Shown here piece by piece: positions 50,234 to 62,667 of a stretch of 64,000 nucleotides of DNA. The notes below the pieces were generated by a model. The model was not told where the DNA came from. It did not search any database and worked only from the letters and a program-made list of their open reading frames with translations. The translations under genes were made by a program, and so were the position numbers. Every line of letters starts with the position of its first letter. Position 1 is the stretch's first letter. The stretch is from the NCBI RefSeq assembly GCF_018320785.1, contig NC_054873.1:20302196-20366195 (forward strand). The letters are read 5' to 3'. The DNA comes from Cheilinus undulatus. Lineage: Eukaryota; Chordata; Actinopteri; Labriformes; Labridae.

Positions 50234-53200
50234 ATGGCTCATGGAAACAGGCCAGGAATCATCTCCAAAATACTGGCCCCCAGCCCTCTGTCGTGCCCTG
50301 GTCCAGGACTCATTAAACAGAGCCAAGAGGAGCGGCGCAGTCTGGTGAGGGAGGCATCCGAACAACCACCGAGCACCTTGAAGGATGATAACAATGAGCA
50401 GCTGACTCCTCCTGTCCCTGAGAGCCAGTATTACATGAGCTGTGACCCCAGTCCTGAGGACATGGAGGACACCTGCTCGGAGTACGACAACGTGGGCTCC
50501 GACGTGGAGCAGGATTATGACGAGGTGCTGCATTTGAACAGAGAGGGTGTGGTGGACATGAGGTATTACAAACAGTACCCTCCTGAAGGTGGTAGCTTTA
50601 TAAAACATGCTTTAGGTGAGGATGTCAATGAGAACAGCAGTGATCAGTACATGCAAAGGCCTCGGCATGTCACAGAGGTATGTGAGGGATCACAAGCAGA
50701 TACTAAAGCTCATAAGACAGGCCATCGCTTTAGGTCACATTGTGCTCCTGCTGCTGGGGATGAAGCAGCTAGAGAGGTGGGGAAAGGGCAGGAGAACAGG
50801 TTCTTCTTCAGTGATGGAGATGAGATAGAGGAGGTGCTGGATGGAGCCAAGTTTATTGAGGATTTAGAGGAGCCTGATGAGAGCGTTCAAAGGCAGACTG
50901 TAGTTTGTCAGGACAATGAGAATGAAAGAATCAGAAAGGGAGCACAGGAAAGGGGAAAAGAGGATGACACTCAAGTTGTGATAAACCAAACTATCCCAGG
51001 AGCTGCTAAGAAGTGTGAGCCGCCTCATGGGGGTGCAAAGGAGAAAGAAAGGCAGGGGAAAGGCCGGGGGAGGAGGGCAGCAGGAGAGGACGGGGAGCAT
51101 GCTGTCTCTGGGATCAAAGGCTGCTCCACAAATAGCACTGACCAGCGTCCAAAGACTTCCTCAAAGGACTGTAAAAAATTCGCTGTACGCTCTAAAACTA
51201 GATCCACTTCCAGTAGGCAGCATCCCCCTGCACCTCCTCGCCAGGCCAGCGCCCAGTCACCTACAGACACCCAGAAGGCCCCGTCGCGTAGAGACCCCCC
51301 TCCAGTTCCCAGACCCTGTCCCGCTCCTCCATCTATCAGCCGGGAGAGCGACACCAGGGTTATCAAACCATCACTCGCTCCTCTTCACACACCAGAGCAA
51401 CAGAGGGAGACTCCTGAGGAGAAACAGAGACGACCAGAGAAACTCCAGCAGGTAACAAATAAGGCGGGTCTTTGTCACGTCTCATCCCCTGTGGCGTGTT
51501 TTTGTCCAGGTTTCTGCACACTCAACTAGCCCCACAGTCAATTTAGAGTGATTTTGAATATAGATAGTCTTTTTCACCTCCTCCCCATGGGGTTATCATC
51601 TTCACAAGACTACAAGAAACCTTTAAAACCTTGCCTAAAGCTTCTGTGAGGAGCTCTCAGGTTGTGTTGAGTTTGGCACACCTTGTGAAAAAGTAGCACC
51701 TTTCATCTCTGAGCTGATTTTGTTTTTTGTACGTAGTGTTTTTTTTACATAATACATCTCATCCTGTTGCATTTTAATAGTTAGAGGTATAATGTGCAAC
51801 TTTCAGAGTAGATGTCAAGTAGATGTCACACTTAAGTACTAGTCTCTCTGACGAGAACAAACTTTTCTTTGACCATACCTTCTCTGACCCTCAGTGCACA
51901 ACCTTCTCTCCTCCTCTTATTTCTTTAAAGTAAAGAACAAAAGAAAGTCTTTTTATTTGCTACATTTCCTGGAGTTGTACTCTGTTGTGTCTCTACATAC
52001 AGCGTCCCTGAGTTGGTGAGGCTGTCCCACTTCCTTCACGTTGAGCCAAGGCTATCAGTTAGCTAGAGAGAAAAAAAAAACAATAAACAAAATACAGAAA
52101 CATGAATTAGCCTTTATTAGTATAGAATTTGCTAGATATAATGACATTTAGGCTTTTTCAGGAACACTCCCTCTGGGAATTTCCTAGACAAACTCTATTT
52201 TGATGCTATGCAATTTATTCTTATTCTGTCTGTACATTCAAATGATATCATATTATAATTGATGCACTTTAATTGATTAATGTTGAGTGAAAAAATTATG
52301 AAGTTTTGGATGCACTTTTAATAACTAAACCAGTCGATACAATACATTATATTGAGTTTCTCAAATTATGTAATGTATCAAGTGAATATAATTCAAGTTG
52401 AGCCAACATTTTCTGGGGGTCCAACTTAAATAGTTGGCCTAAATACTTTAGTTGGGCCAATTTAAAAAAGGCCAACTCACCTTTTTTTAAATTAAGTTTT
52501 TTATGACTTGTATTTTTATATTTTATAGTTACCAAATCAGTCATAAACAAGTACAAAAAAACATCTTATTCTGTTACAAAAACAGCTTCTCACCCCCCAC
52601 ACACAAACCAAGAGGGGTCAGCGTACCTTTGTGTGGCTAAAAATATATACAGAGATTAAGTTTCAAAAGTAAAAACATGATATGTTCTTTCGTCTCCTAC
52701 CAAATCCATCAACCCACTGCTCATCCATTTTATTTTCACTCTGGCCTACATTTTTTGAGTAAGTATTAAGTTGGGACCCTTAATTTAAAGAGCTACAAAA
52801 CTTGTTTCACTATTTTACTTTGGGCCCCCCTATTTTTTTATCTTTTATTTTGAAATAAAATACCTTTGGGTAGATCAAACATTACCACTTGAATTTAATC
52901 ACAGAAAGCCACTTTTTAAATGAGTAAAAAAGGGGGAAAAAGGGAAAAGAGAAGAGCAAAAATGTTTGAAAACCCTAGGTGCAGCTAAGTTTTGACTTGT
53001 CCACTGAGCTCTCTGTGAGGTTTTTTTTTAAGTGAAATCAGATATTAAGGAGCAGAGGTGGACTTATCTTACATCCGTGTGGCTGCAGAGAGATGTTGCA
53101 GTGGCTTAACCAAAGTGTGCTGAACAATAAAGCATGCCAGTAATAGCAAGCAAAAAAACGTTGCTCTAATTATGGATCTTAATCAATCTTGATTAACGCT

Positions 53201-56200
53201 GACAACCCTAATTTTAAAAGCATCACTCACTGAGAGCGGATGAAAAAAAGTGTTGGTTTTCATAAGCTCATAGTCAATCACACCTACTCTGCAGAAGAGA
53301 TTCCAGACACCAAAAAATACAAAATAAAAATGATTTGTCTATATTCTCCTTGTCACTTTTGCTTTTTTAGGTCATAAAGCAAAGGTGACAGTCATTTTAG
53401 TTATTTCATAACAAGAAACTAACTCCTCCAGGTAACTGCAAGCATTAAAGCAGATGTTTTTCTACCACAGATTGAGAAGCCAGTGACTGCTGCTGCTGTT
53501 ATACCTGAGGAGGTGCAGGAGCCGCCACAGAGGCCTCAGTGTCCTGAGCTCGCCCCTGCAGAGGAGAGCAACACAGCCCAGGTGAAAGCTCATTCATCAT
53601 CCATCATCAAACATGATGCGTTCAGACTTTGTCCTACTTTGGCACTTTTTGCTGCTTCTCTTCATCTTTAAGCTGGAGTTTTTTTTATAATTTACCACAA
53701 ATTAAGAGAACCTTTTTAAGACTGTGCATGGGCTAAATGACTACATGTCAAACAAAGTAGGACAACTACAACGGTCTTTTCCTTTTAAGTCTTTGATAAG
53801 AGGATATGCTTTTAAAAGTCCTTCTTGTATATGATTTTATTCATTTTCTTATCGTTGATTCTATTCAGGCATTATTTCAGACTATTAATCTTGGATATTT
53901 TAGTAAACAACTGAATTATGTAGCTCCTCTGTCACTCTTTTATTCAGACACACTACTGCAAAACTCAAATTTAAGCACGTTTTTGTGTTTCTTCTAGAAT
54001 AAAAAATCATATTGCGCTTATTTCAAGACTTACAATCTATCAGAGGAGGTTTTTTTTTTAAGTTATTATAAGCAGTGCAGGATATATTTTTGGGTTTTTG
54101 CATCTGAAAATAAAAAAATTGTCTGGACTTGTCAGGTCAGCGTATCTTTTAACGTGCAATGTTATCTTTTTGAAATTAGATGATTTGCTGTGCTTTCACC
54201 AATATCATTACTTAGATTTGAGTTTTTGCGGTGTGTTTAATGTAGTCCCTCTTTTTTGGTGTCTTTATATTTTATCCCTTCACTGTTGTGAAATTTGTTG
54301 TTGAGCATTTATGTTTTGCAGAGCCCCTTGTCACGCTGGTATAACCACTATAGTTATTATTATTATTGTAAAATATAATCTTTGACAGCTTGCTTTGAAT
54401 GTTTCTTTGAGTGCTATGACCACAAAATGTTTCTTTTTCAAGCTTTAAGCCAAACTAACCAACATGTTCACTTATTTCTAACAAGACACAGGAAGCTGCT
54501 GCTTTCCCCAGCTTTGAGGATGGTAATTACTCTTAAGTAATATTCTAATACTTCATTGTTTGTTTGATTTGTTTGAGCACATTATAACTCTTTCATCATT
54601 GTTAAGTCCCAGGTCCCTGTGAGCCAGAGGATCTTATCGATGGGATCATCTTTGCTGCAAACTACCTTGGCTGCACTCAGGTGTTGTCAGATAAAAACCC
54701 GTCCAAGTCTGTCCGTATGTCGCAGGCCCATGAAGCTGTCAGTCGTATCAAGGTAATCAGCATGACACATTAAAATCAAGCCAGAAACGTTACTGTTCAC
54801 TTTGTTCTGGTTAAAAATGTAGGGACAGCTTTCAGAAAATTTGGCACAAGGTTGGCCCTGTGCTTGGGAGAAACTGAGCAGAATTTTGTAGTGATTAGGA
54901 TCAGGGATTTATGCAAAAAGACGGTTTCCTTTGAGCTTCAGCTTTCAAATTAACTGAGATACAGAGTTGATTCTTTATCCAAAGGGTGCTATAGCAGCTT
55001 CAAGGATGAAATCAATGTCAGTGTGTTTAATAGAAAGGTGCTTTATCCATAAATATCTGTTTCCCCTCTCTCAGCTATGATGCAAAATCACTTCTGACCA
55101 CATGGTGGAGCTGTTGTATGGCACAACTAACTAGCCCATGTTTGTGTTCTGATTATGAGCTGAGACAGGATTTTCCTCCAGGATACAGGTCTCATTTTTC
55201 ACAACTATTTATAAGGCATTCATTGAAATACCTGGAAATTCAAAATTCAAACCCTAGAATATTATTGGTCAACATCCCAAAATTTTTTTTACTTTTTCAC
55301 TTATATATTTATTTTATTATTATAAAGTGTATGCATCTTAAAATGTTAATTATAGAAAAATAAATACACACCACGCCAAATGAGTTTTAACTTACACGTT
55401 AGAAGATTATTTAAATGCTAAATATTTATTCACATAATATTTGAAAGAGGATTCAAAATGCTGCTTTTTGATGAAACTTAGGACATGTAAGACTAAGAGT
55501 TACCTGGGGTTCAGAGATATCAGGGTTCATGAGGTTGCCTTTAGATTCTGACCTCTTTTGGAGGCAAGACATGACCGGCTTCAGGATACTGTTTAAGTCA
55601 TGGTGGCACCAATAGTTTTATCTTATAATTCCAATAGGAGAACTATAAAAATATAACATATATTGAATTGCTAAGTAAATCTTAGCAATGATTAGGCTCA
55701 CAATGAAAAATAAAACAGATTTATGACATTTAAGTAGAATATAACTGTTTGACTTTAGTAAAACTGACTAAAATCACAAATATTTCACTATTATACCAGT
55801 CTATTTTTCTTATAATTCCAACAGAAAACCTAAGAAAAAAACAAATATTTAATGTCTAAATTGATTTAAGCAGAAATAAGGCCCACAGAAAGAATGATAT
55901 AAACTACAAAACAGCTTTAAGGTTATAAAACGGACCAAACATCACACCTATTTTACTATTTTCATCTTGAAAATTTCTATGAATTGGCAAGATTTACCAA
56001 CTTTGTGTTGTTTTTTACAATCCTGTGGCAACATCTTACTGCACTACAGAGCACTGTTATCATACATTTAATAAGTTATTTTCCAAGAAAATACCCTAAG
56101 TATGGTTTGATAGATGAATTGGCCAAATGTTTTATAGGCACCATTTTACACCCCTAAATGGAGGTAAGATCAAATGTGGTTCCTCTAAAATTTCAGCAAT

Positions 56201-59200
56201 TGCTAGAAATTCTTCACAGAAAACAACTATCATGGCATTTTGCCCTACTATTGACCTTTCTAATGTGAGAGTTTCATCAACTTAGCATTGTGATTTTAGG
56301 GTCATCTGTTTGGGACCAAGAGAGACGTAAAACTGCATTTTGCATGTTCTGAAGGAAACAGGAAGGTTGAGATGCTCTGGGTCACTGCTGATTGGTCAGA
56401 TGCTGTGATGTCATCTTATGTGACATTGACCAATCTCCAATGATTGGCTGGTTCTACTGTATCATAGAGAAGTGTTTCTCAAATGGTGTGTCAAAGTACA
56501 CTGGTGTGCCTTGAGGTGCACAATGAAATTCGTAAAACCATACACTATTACTACAACTATACAACAGCTGGAGTTACTGTAAAATGTTTTTTAAAGGGCT
56601 ACTTTGTATGTATGTGGATATGGATATGGTGTGCCTTGAGATTTTGGCACGATCTCAGCTGTGCCTTGCGCAAAAAGAAAATGTGAAACTGTAGTAGAGT
56701 TGGGGGAAGACCACAAAGGAAGTTGACCATATATGATTTGTTACCCCAGCTTTTGATTATAGTACATGAATATAAACTGTCACATTAAAACTACTTATTC
56801 TTTATTTAAAGAGCCAGGATGAAGACTCTCAGATGATGACTGAAGTAGACCTGTTTATCTCCACAAAAGCTGTCAAAGTCCTGAATGCTGACACTCAGGT
56901 GAGAACTATTTTACTTGTACTAACCCCTGAGTTGAATCTGTTAGTTAATCAGGCATATTTAGCTGTGATTGATATTTTTCTCCAAATAGGAGACAATGAT
57001 GGACAGCGCCCTGCGGACCATCTCCTACATCGCTGACATTGGCAGTATTGTGGTTCTGATGGCACGTAGGCGCATGTCTCAGGCCTCTTCAGAGGATTTC
57101 TCTGAATCTGCAGACTCTTCCAGTGATGGGAAGAATCAGTACAGGATGATCTGCTACGTCTTTGAGTCAGAGGATGTGAGTGTTAAAACATCATATACAT
57201 TTTTAGTTTTCGGTTTATACTTCTTTTTAAAATGTGCAGATTTCCTTTTACTTCCTTGCTGGGAAAGCCTTTTCTACTGAGTGGTTTCCCTCAATTTCTC
57301 TCCTTCCCAAAGGCGCAGCTCATCGCACAGTCCATTGGTCAGGCCTTTAGCGTGGCCTACAGAGAGTTCCTGCGAGCCAATGGCATCAACCCGACCGACC
57401 TGAGCCAGAAACAATACAGTGACATCATCAACTCCCAGGAAATGTATCACGATGACCTGGTTCATTTCTCAAACTCAGACAACTGTAAAGAGGTGCGACA
57501 GATTTTATTCTTCTGTGGGTGAAGTTTGGATGATGAGTGATGGGTTTCATAAACATAAGAGGCTGCAGCAGAATCTCTGAAAATCTGAAATAAGCTTTTT
57601 TTTCCTGCAATTCAGTTGTATGTGGAGAAGCAGAAAGGAGAGATCCTCGGTGTGGTGATCGTGGAGTCTGGTTGGGGTTCCATTCTGCCCACTGTCATCC
57701 TGGCCAGTATGCTGAATAGTGGCCCTGCAGCTCGCTCTGGAAAACTCAGTGTTGGGGACCAGATTATGTCCATCAACGACACCAGCTTGGTGGGGCTGCC
57801 ACTTGCCACCTGTCAGGGCATCATTAAGGTACAGAGCAAACTATATCACTGCTTCCAATACAGGATACATTTTACGGTTATTTAATCTTTTTTAGGGGGG
57901 CTTTTTAGAGGGTTGCCATTCTCTCTACTGTAAACTTTATAATTTTTTCTCATCCAGGGTCTGAAGAATCAGGTGAAGGTAAAGCTGAGTATCGTGAGCT
58001 GTCCTCCAGTCACCACCGTTCTCATCAAGAGACCTGATCTAAAGTTTCAGCTTGGCTTCAGTGTGCAGAATGGCATTGTGAGTAACACATAAAGAATACC
58101 TTAAGATTGAAGCTTAGGATGAATGGAGATGTCTGAAGAGTACTGTTGTTTTTAAAGAGTGAGGGCTGCTTTAAAGCTGCTTTTTCTCATCCTCAGATCT
58201 GCAGTCTGATGCGAGGGGGTATCGCCGAGCGAGGCGGTGTTCGTGTTGGACACAGAATCATTGAGATAAACGGTCAGAGTGTTGTTGCCATGGCACACGA
58301 GAAGATTGTTCAAACCCTGTCTGTCTCAGTGGGTGAGGTAAGAAGTCCCCTGGCCACAAGATGGCAAATTTACCTCACCACACAGATCACAACCATTCAA
58401 GCCTTTTAAAGATATATTACACCTACTTCCAGGCTCATATTTATGGATAGAGTACTATAGCGTTCAACATTTAATCACTTATTAATAAAATTAATTATAT
58501 ATGCTGATAAAAAGGAATGATTTTATTATCAAATCATTGTGGATATTTTATAAAATCCAACAAAAGAATTTCAGCAAATGAGGGATGATTGTGGAAAATT
58601 TTGAGCAATTTACTTATCTTCTTAGACTCAAATTGTAGTGAATGAGAAAAGTATCACAGATTGGCTTCATGCTTATTTACCTTCTTTCTTGCTAAGAGTA
58701 GGTAAGATCAGTATCACTCTCATGTCTGTAAATATGCCGCTGCTAGCAGCAGCTGGTTACCAAACCATGAAGACTAACACAAAATCTGTATACCAGCACC
58801 CCTGTAGATCATGAATTAACACATGATATCTTGATTTTTTTATTTTTTGCACTAAACTGAAGAGTAAAAGTAAGGAGTAATGAGTACTTGCCCATTGTTT
58901 CAACAAGTTTTTTTTTTTGTTACCCTAAATTAGGGCCAGGCTAGGAGTGAGGTAGCAAAACTGCTAAGCTAAGCTAGCTAAGCTAAGCTAAAGTAAGCGA
59001 AGCTAAGCTAAGTAGCTATCTGCTGTATTTTAAAAATTTGAAATGAGTTATACAAGATATAGCCGTCATTTTAATAGCCATAAAGTTGAGTGGAGTCAGC
59101 ATTTCCAATTTGGCGATTGCCATCACCTCATCAGGCTGTGAGATTTCTGAGACTATACCCGTTCATGCAGTCTAAAGGGTCCAAAAATTTTATTAGATAA

Positions 59201-59427
59201 ACATAAAAGCAACCTATTCGTCATCATGTATCTAAGGTCCTTTCTGTCTGGGTCAGGTGGTACAGAGGGATGTAAGGATTCAAGTGATGTGATAATGTCC
59301 CTGCCTCCTGGGTGACAGTATAATTCTCCTCTGCTGTTTCATGTCTGCTCCTCAGATCAACATGAAGACGATGCCCGCTGTAATGTTCAGGCTGCTGACG
59401 GGACAGGAGACGCCTATCTACATCTAA
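50234..59427 (+). CDS. apba2: APBA2 (Mint2/X11-beta) adaptor
   Basis: Cytosolic neuronal adaptor that binds APP through its PTB domain and Munc18-1 through its N-terminal half, with two PDZ domains. Coding exons, all GT-AG and in phase: 50234-51451, 53471-53581, 54486-54522, 54607-54752, 56812-56898, 56990-57175, 57313-57492, 57616-57828, 57958-58077, 58197-58337, 59356-59427; 836 residues. The non-coding part of the first exon starts at 50203. A Munc18-interacting motif lies at about 80-128 ([21 protein letters not shown]). A proline-rich stretch follows at 328-367 ([13 protein letters not shown]). PTB is about 460-625 ([17 protein letters not shown]), PDZ1 about 661-745 ([11 protein letters not shown]), PDZ2 about 751-825 ([11 protein letters not shown]), and the end is [14 protein letters not shown] and ARSGKLS favour APBA2 over APBA1. 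The first 450 residues are strongly diverged. I found no equivalent of the short Lys-rich segment that mammals carry inside the PTB domain. Confidence 0.93.
51452..53470. other. apba2 intron after first coding exon
   Basis: AT-rich. Near 53170-53212 it ends in a TTAATCAATCTTGATTAACG stretch followed by CTGACAACCCTAATTTTAA, resembling the right terminus of a fish hAT-like MITE; the left end was not found. No exon recognised. Confidence 0.4.
55610..55990. repeat. degenerate tandem repeat, period about 190 bp
   Basis: In the apba2 intron, CTTATAATTCCAATAGGAGA (about 55622) and CTTATAATTCCAACAGAAAA (about 55810) start similar blocks, each continuing with ATTGAATTG/ATTGATTTAAG and GGCTCACA/GGCCCACAGAAA; a third, weaker start follows near 55950. 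Confidence 0.45.
55748..55922 (+). repeat. inverted-repeat copy A (apba2 intron)
   Basis: About 175 bp whose reverse complement occurs at 60757-60932 with very few differences; shared words include TTAGTAAAACTGACTAAAAT and AGAATGATATAAACTACAAA. Confidence 0.8.
56465..56690. repeat. hAT-like fragment
   Basis: Begins GTGTTTCTCAAATGGTGTGT and repeats GGTGTGCCTTGAG (about 56502 and 56630), as in the one-sided remains of a CAGTGGTTCTC-type hAT element. No target duplication seen. Confidence 0.35.
58338..59355. other. apba2 last intron
   Basis: No exon. Contains an (AAGCT)n-like tract at about 58965-59015. Confidence 0.5.
58965..59015. repeat. (AGCTA)n pentanucleotide tract
   Basis: About ten imperfect AAGCT/AGCTA units, self-complementary through their AGCT core. 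Confidence 0.8.
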
Positions 59428-60146
59428 AAGACCCTGCATGGATTGGCCCGCTGTAGTTCTGCATGTCTGGCTGTGTGGAGGTGACGGACAGATGGCAGGT
59501 GGCTCAGTGGGAACAAGGAGAGTTTATTTTTCTATCATTTTATTTTTTCGGCCTCCTGTTGCAGTGCTGTAAAGAACATCCAGTTCTCATTTTCAGGTTT
59601 TCTCTTGAATTACATTGTCATAATGGCCTTACAATGTGAATACTCTGTCTGTAGTTCTGTGCGTGAGTGTCTGCTGTTGAAGAGAAGTAGCTTTAAGGTC
59701 ATGATTATTTTCTTATGAAGAGATAAATTAGTACATTTATTTTTTATTTAGTCATTTTTATAATGTGTATGGGGTTAAAAAATGTACCTACTGTAAATAC
59801 TTTGGATTACTCAAGGACTTGGTTGGAAAGGCCATATTACTCCTACAGTATATGCATGTTATTAAGAGGAAATACCGACCAGGGATTAATTATCAATCTG
59901 ACATGATAATCTATCACAGTAAGTAGTAAAAGAAGCTAAAATATGCTGTAAAAAGCACTATGTGTATTATGGTGATGCTGAAGGCCAAAGACTCTCCTAC
60001 TTTTCAAAGACATGCAGTATAGGGGATCCTTACCTTTACTGGGATGTACAGTACAAGAATGTATTAAAATATACATTACTGAATGAATGTAATGTTATAC
60101 CACAGTAAGAATACAATCTCACAGCTGAATCAGTGTTGTTCTGTTC

Positions 60147-60152
60147 TTTATT
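60147..60152 (-). terminator. duoxa: candidate duoxa polyadenylation signal
   Basis: AATAAA on the minus strand, about 320 bases beyond the proposed duoxa stop. It lies inside the proposed apba2 3' UTR. Confidence 0.4.
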
Positions 60153-60179
60153 TTGAGGTGTTACTGCAACAATGGCAAC

Positions 60180-60185
60180 AATAAA
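60180..60185 (+). terminator. apba2: candidate apba2 polyadenylation signal
   Basis: AATAAA on the plus strand about 750 bases after the apba2 stop codon. Confidence 0.5.
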
Positions 60186-60469
60186 CACTCAGAGGGAGGT
60201 GAATCAGTGAGGAATTAAACTGTGAAATTTAATCTTGTGTATTTACATCATATGGATCCCATACAAGTTACTATATTGAAGTTGCAAATGTTGTTTTCAG
60301 ATAACAATCTTTACAAATGCTATTTACATTACATTACAAAACACTTACAGCCCATATGAGTCTTTAAAAGTAGTGTCAAGTTAAGACAATCCATATAGGC
60401 AACACATTCAGGAGAAAAAGTCTTCAAGTATTGGCTGGAGCAGATTCCAGGAAGGAAACATGGATGGCT

Positions 60470-62667
60470 TCATAAATCGTCCTAAAATACAAAGACGAAA
60501 TAATGAGTCACAGAGCAGCAGAGATGGGAATGACCCTACGTAATATGAATAGAAACACAGTAAATGCAGCTAACCAATCACTAAGCCCTGCCCTTCAATG
60601 CCATGAACCAATCACATTTCTTGCAGCTCCAAAATGCAATAGAGCTCCACAGCAAAATATTAGAAAATGCTGTTTTATTTACATTTATTAAATTATTACT
60701 TAGAAAAATGGTCAAATGATGTGCATGGGGTAAATACAACATTAATGTGAGGTAGCTGTTAAAGCTGTTTTGTAGTTTATATCATTCTTTCTGTGGGCCT
60801 TATTTCTGCTTAAATCAATTTAGACATTAAATATATGTTTGTTTCTTAGGTTTTCTGTTGGAATTATAAGAAAAATAGACTGGTATAATAGTGAAATATT
60901 TGTGATTTTAGTCAGTTTTACTAAAGTTAAGTCATTTGGTAAGATATATGCTGAAATGAAAGCGATGTTTAAAAAAGTCCTCGAAATATAAATCTGCACA
61001 TGGCTATTCTTGTTTGCACGCAGCTGTGTTCAACTATGCTTCAACGCCCTTCAGGTGTGGGGGTCCCTGGTCTCTTCACTCCTATTGAAGAGACCGGGGC
61101 TGGCTGAAAAGTTTGGGATGTAGCAGACCACAGTCAGTTCAGTATAAAGATCAACAAAGATATATACATTTGTTCTAGTTTTGGTGTTTTCCAAGGTAGT
61201 GTTCGCTAAGTTTGCTTCAAAATGTGCAAAGTTAATGTAGTTATTCACTGCATTTTGGTGTCAATTTCACCTTTTAACATGCTCTATCTGTTAGCTTTTC
61301 TTATTGCTGCCTGAGATTATCCTGTCTTCTTTTTCATTTGCCTGTTAACTTTGGCCAATTCAGCTCTTATTACCTTAATCAGGCCATAAGCACAACCATG
61401 AGGAATCATTCAGTGGTAATGAAACAAGTCAAAGGGGGTCAGAGAATCAGTTTACAATACTGGATTTTTTTTCAGATATATTATTGATATGTTGTATTGA
61501 TTCCTATTGTGCATCCTCTGTTAATAATGCATTTGCCCCATGTTTTAAATGTCATAGAGTAGAATGCACTGTATATTGTCTTCTGAGGCAATTCTTTGCA
61601 ACAAAGTCAAATTTCCAACAAAGTCATTAGAAAAGAAAAATGAAAATGCACTACTGCAGGTTGTGAGTGAATAAGGAATAATAATGCTTAAGTGCCAACC
61701 CACTAACTTACATTTGCTTTTAATGTCAGTGGTGAACTTGTCACTCTGTCAAGAAAAACAGCATTCAGGTATCCCTCCCCATAAGAATCGTCTTCATCTT
61801 CATAAATGTCGACACCAGCACTGAAAGCCTCCCTCATCCTCTCCGGCATCATAAAGTTGAGAATAAGCACTAGAATCCCAATGATGGTGCACAGCACACC
61901 TGCAAATCATTTCCCATCAGTAAAAATTGAATCTTTCAGAAAGTTTTGTTTAATCAAAAATACATGAAATCAAAGTGCAGCTTGCGTTTTTTTTACCTGT
62001 AGCTAGAGCCAGCCAGAATGAGTGGCTGTACTCAGTTTCAAAGGAGTCTGTACCTATGGAGAAAACACACTCTGGCACGTTCCTGATGGTGGAGAAAGAA
62101 GCCATGGAGAAGAAGATGAAGGCAGCAGTTGCCACCATCATGTATCCGGCGTACAGAATAACCGGCATGGAGAAGAGGATGTTGGCGAGCATCCAGGTGC
62201 AAAATGCGGTCCTGTAGAAGCATGCAACCATTTTATTTTTCCCTTTAACTATTATCTAACATGACTGCACTGTATTATGTTACAGTGATTATACTGTAAT
62301 GTCCTTGGCCCCATTTGTTACATGTTGGTAAAAAAATAAAAATAAAAATAAGTAAGAGTATTAAAAGGACATAAATAAGAAATAAAAAGTTTCATTACAA
62401 AAAACCCAACTTATTCTGTTAAATAAACATGAATATAAGTTGCAAGACTATTTTGTTACCAAAGAGTTGCGGAGGCGTATCTTCCTGAGTATCTGTACTG
62501 AAAGATGAGTCGACATGGGCTGCCCATGGTGAATTTCTCAGCGATGTACAGGATAGGGCTGGGCAGACCTTTCTCCAGAGCTTCCTCATACTCGTCTTCA
62601 ATTGTATCATGCCAGCTGAACATCTCGTTGTAGTCGATAGTTTCATTCAACTGTACAATGGGATTCC
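60470..62667 (-). CDS. duoxa: dual oxidase maturation factor, partial
   Basis: ER membrane protein needed to mature and traffic dual oxidases (DUOX), which make hydrogen peroxide for thyroid hormone synthesis and epithelial defence. Exons seen: 62667-62460 (starts in phase 1, conserved [15 protein letters not shown] with a glycosylation site, then [17 protein letters not shown]), 62211-61997 (membrane helices [20 protein letters not shown] and onward, then WLALATG), 61899-61712 ([18 protein letters not shown], then an acidic cytosolic tail [10 protein letters not shown]), and probably 60481-60470, which adds only Asp-Asp-Leu and a stop. Without the last splice, reading ends in VS-stop at 61703. 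The N-terminal exons, with the first helices, must lie past position 64000; no exon was found in 62668-64000. DUOXA1 and DUOXA2 cannot be separated from this part. Confidence 0.88.
60757..60932 (-). repeat. inverted-repeat copy B (duoxa intron)
   Basis: Reverse complement of 55748-55922, in the duoxa intron before the proposed last exon. Confidence 0.8.

Larger units (their letters stand above)
59428..60200 (+). other. apba2: apba2 3' untranslated region (inferred)
   Basis: DNA from the stop codon to just past AATAAA at 60180-60185. No further exon or repeat end inside. Confidence 0.55.

Noticed and set aside
50864-51366. Open frames opposite the first apba2 exon
   Set aside because: Antisense shadows of the real exon; no similarity to known proteins.
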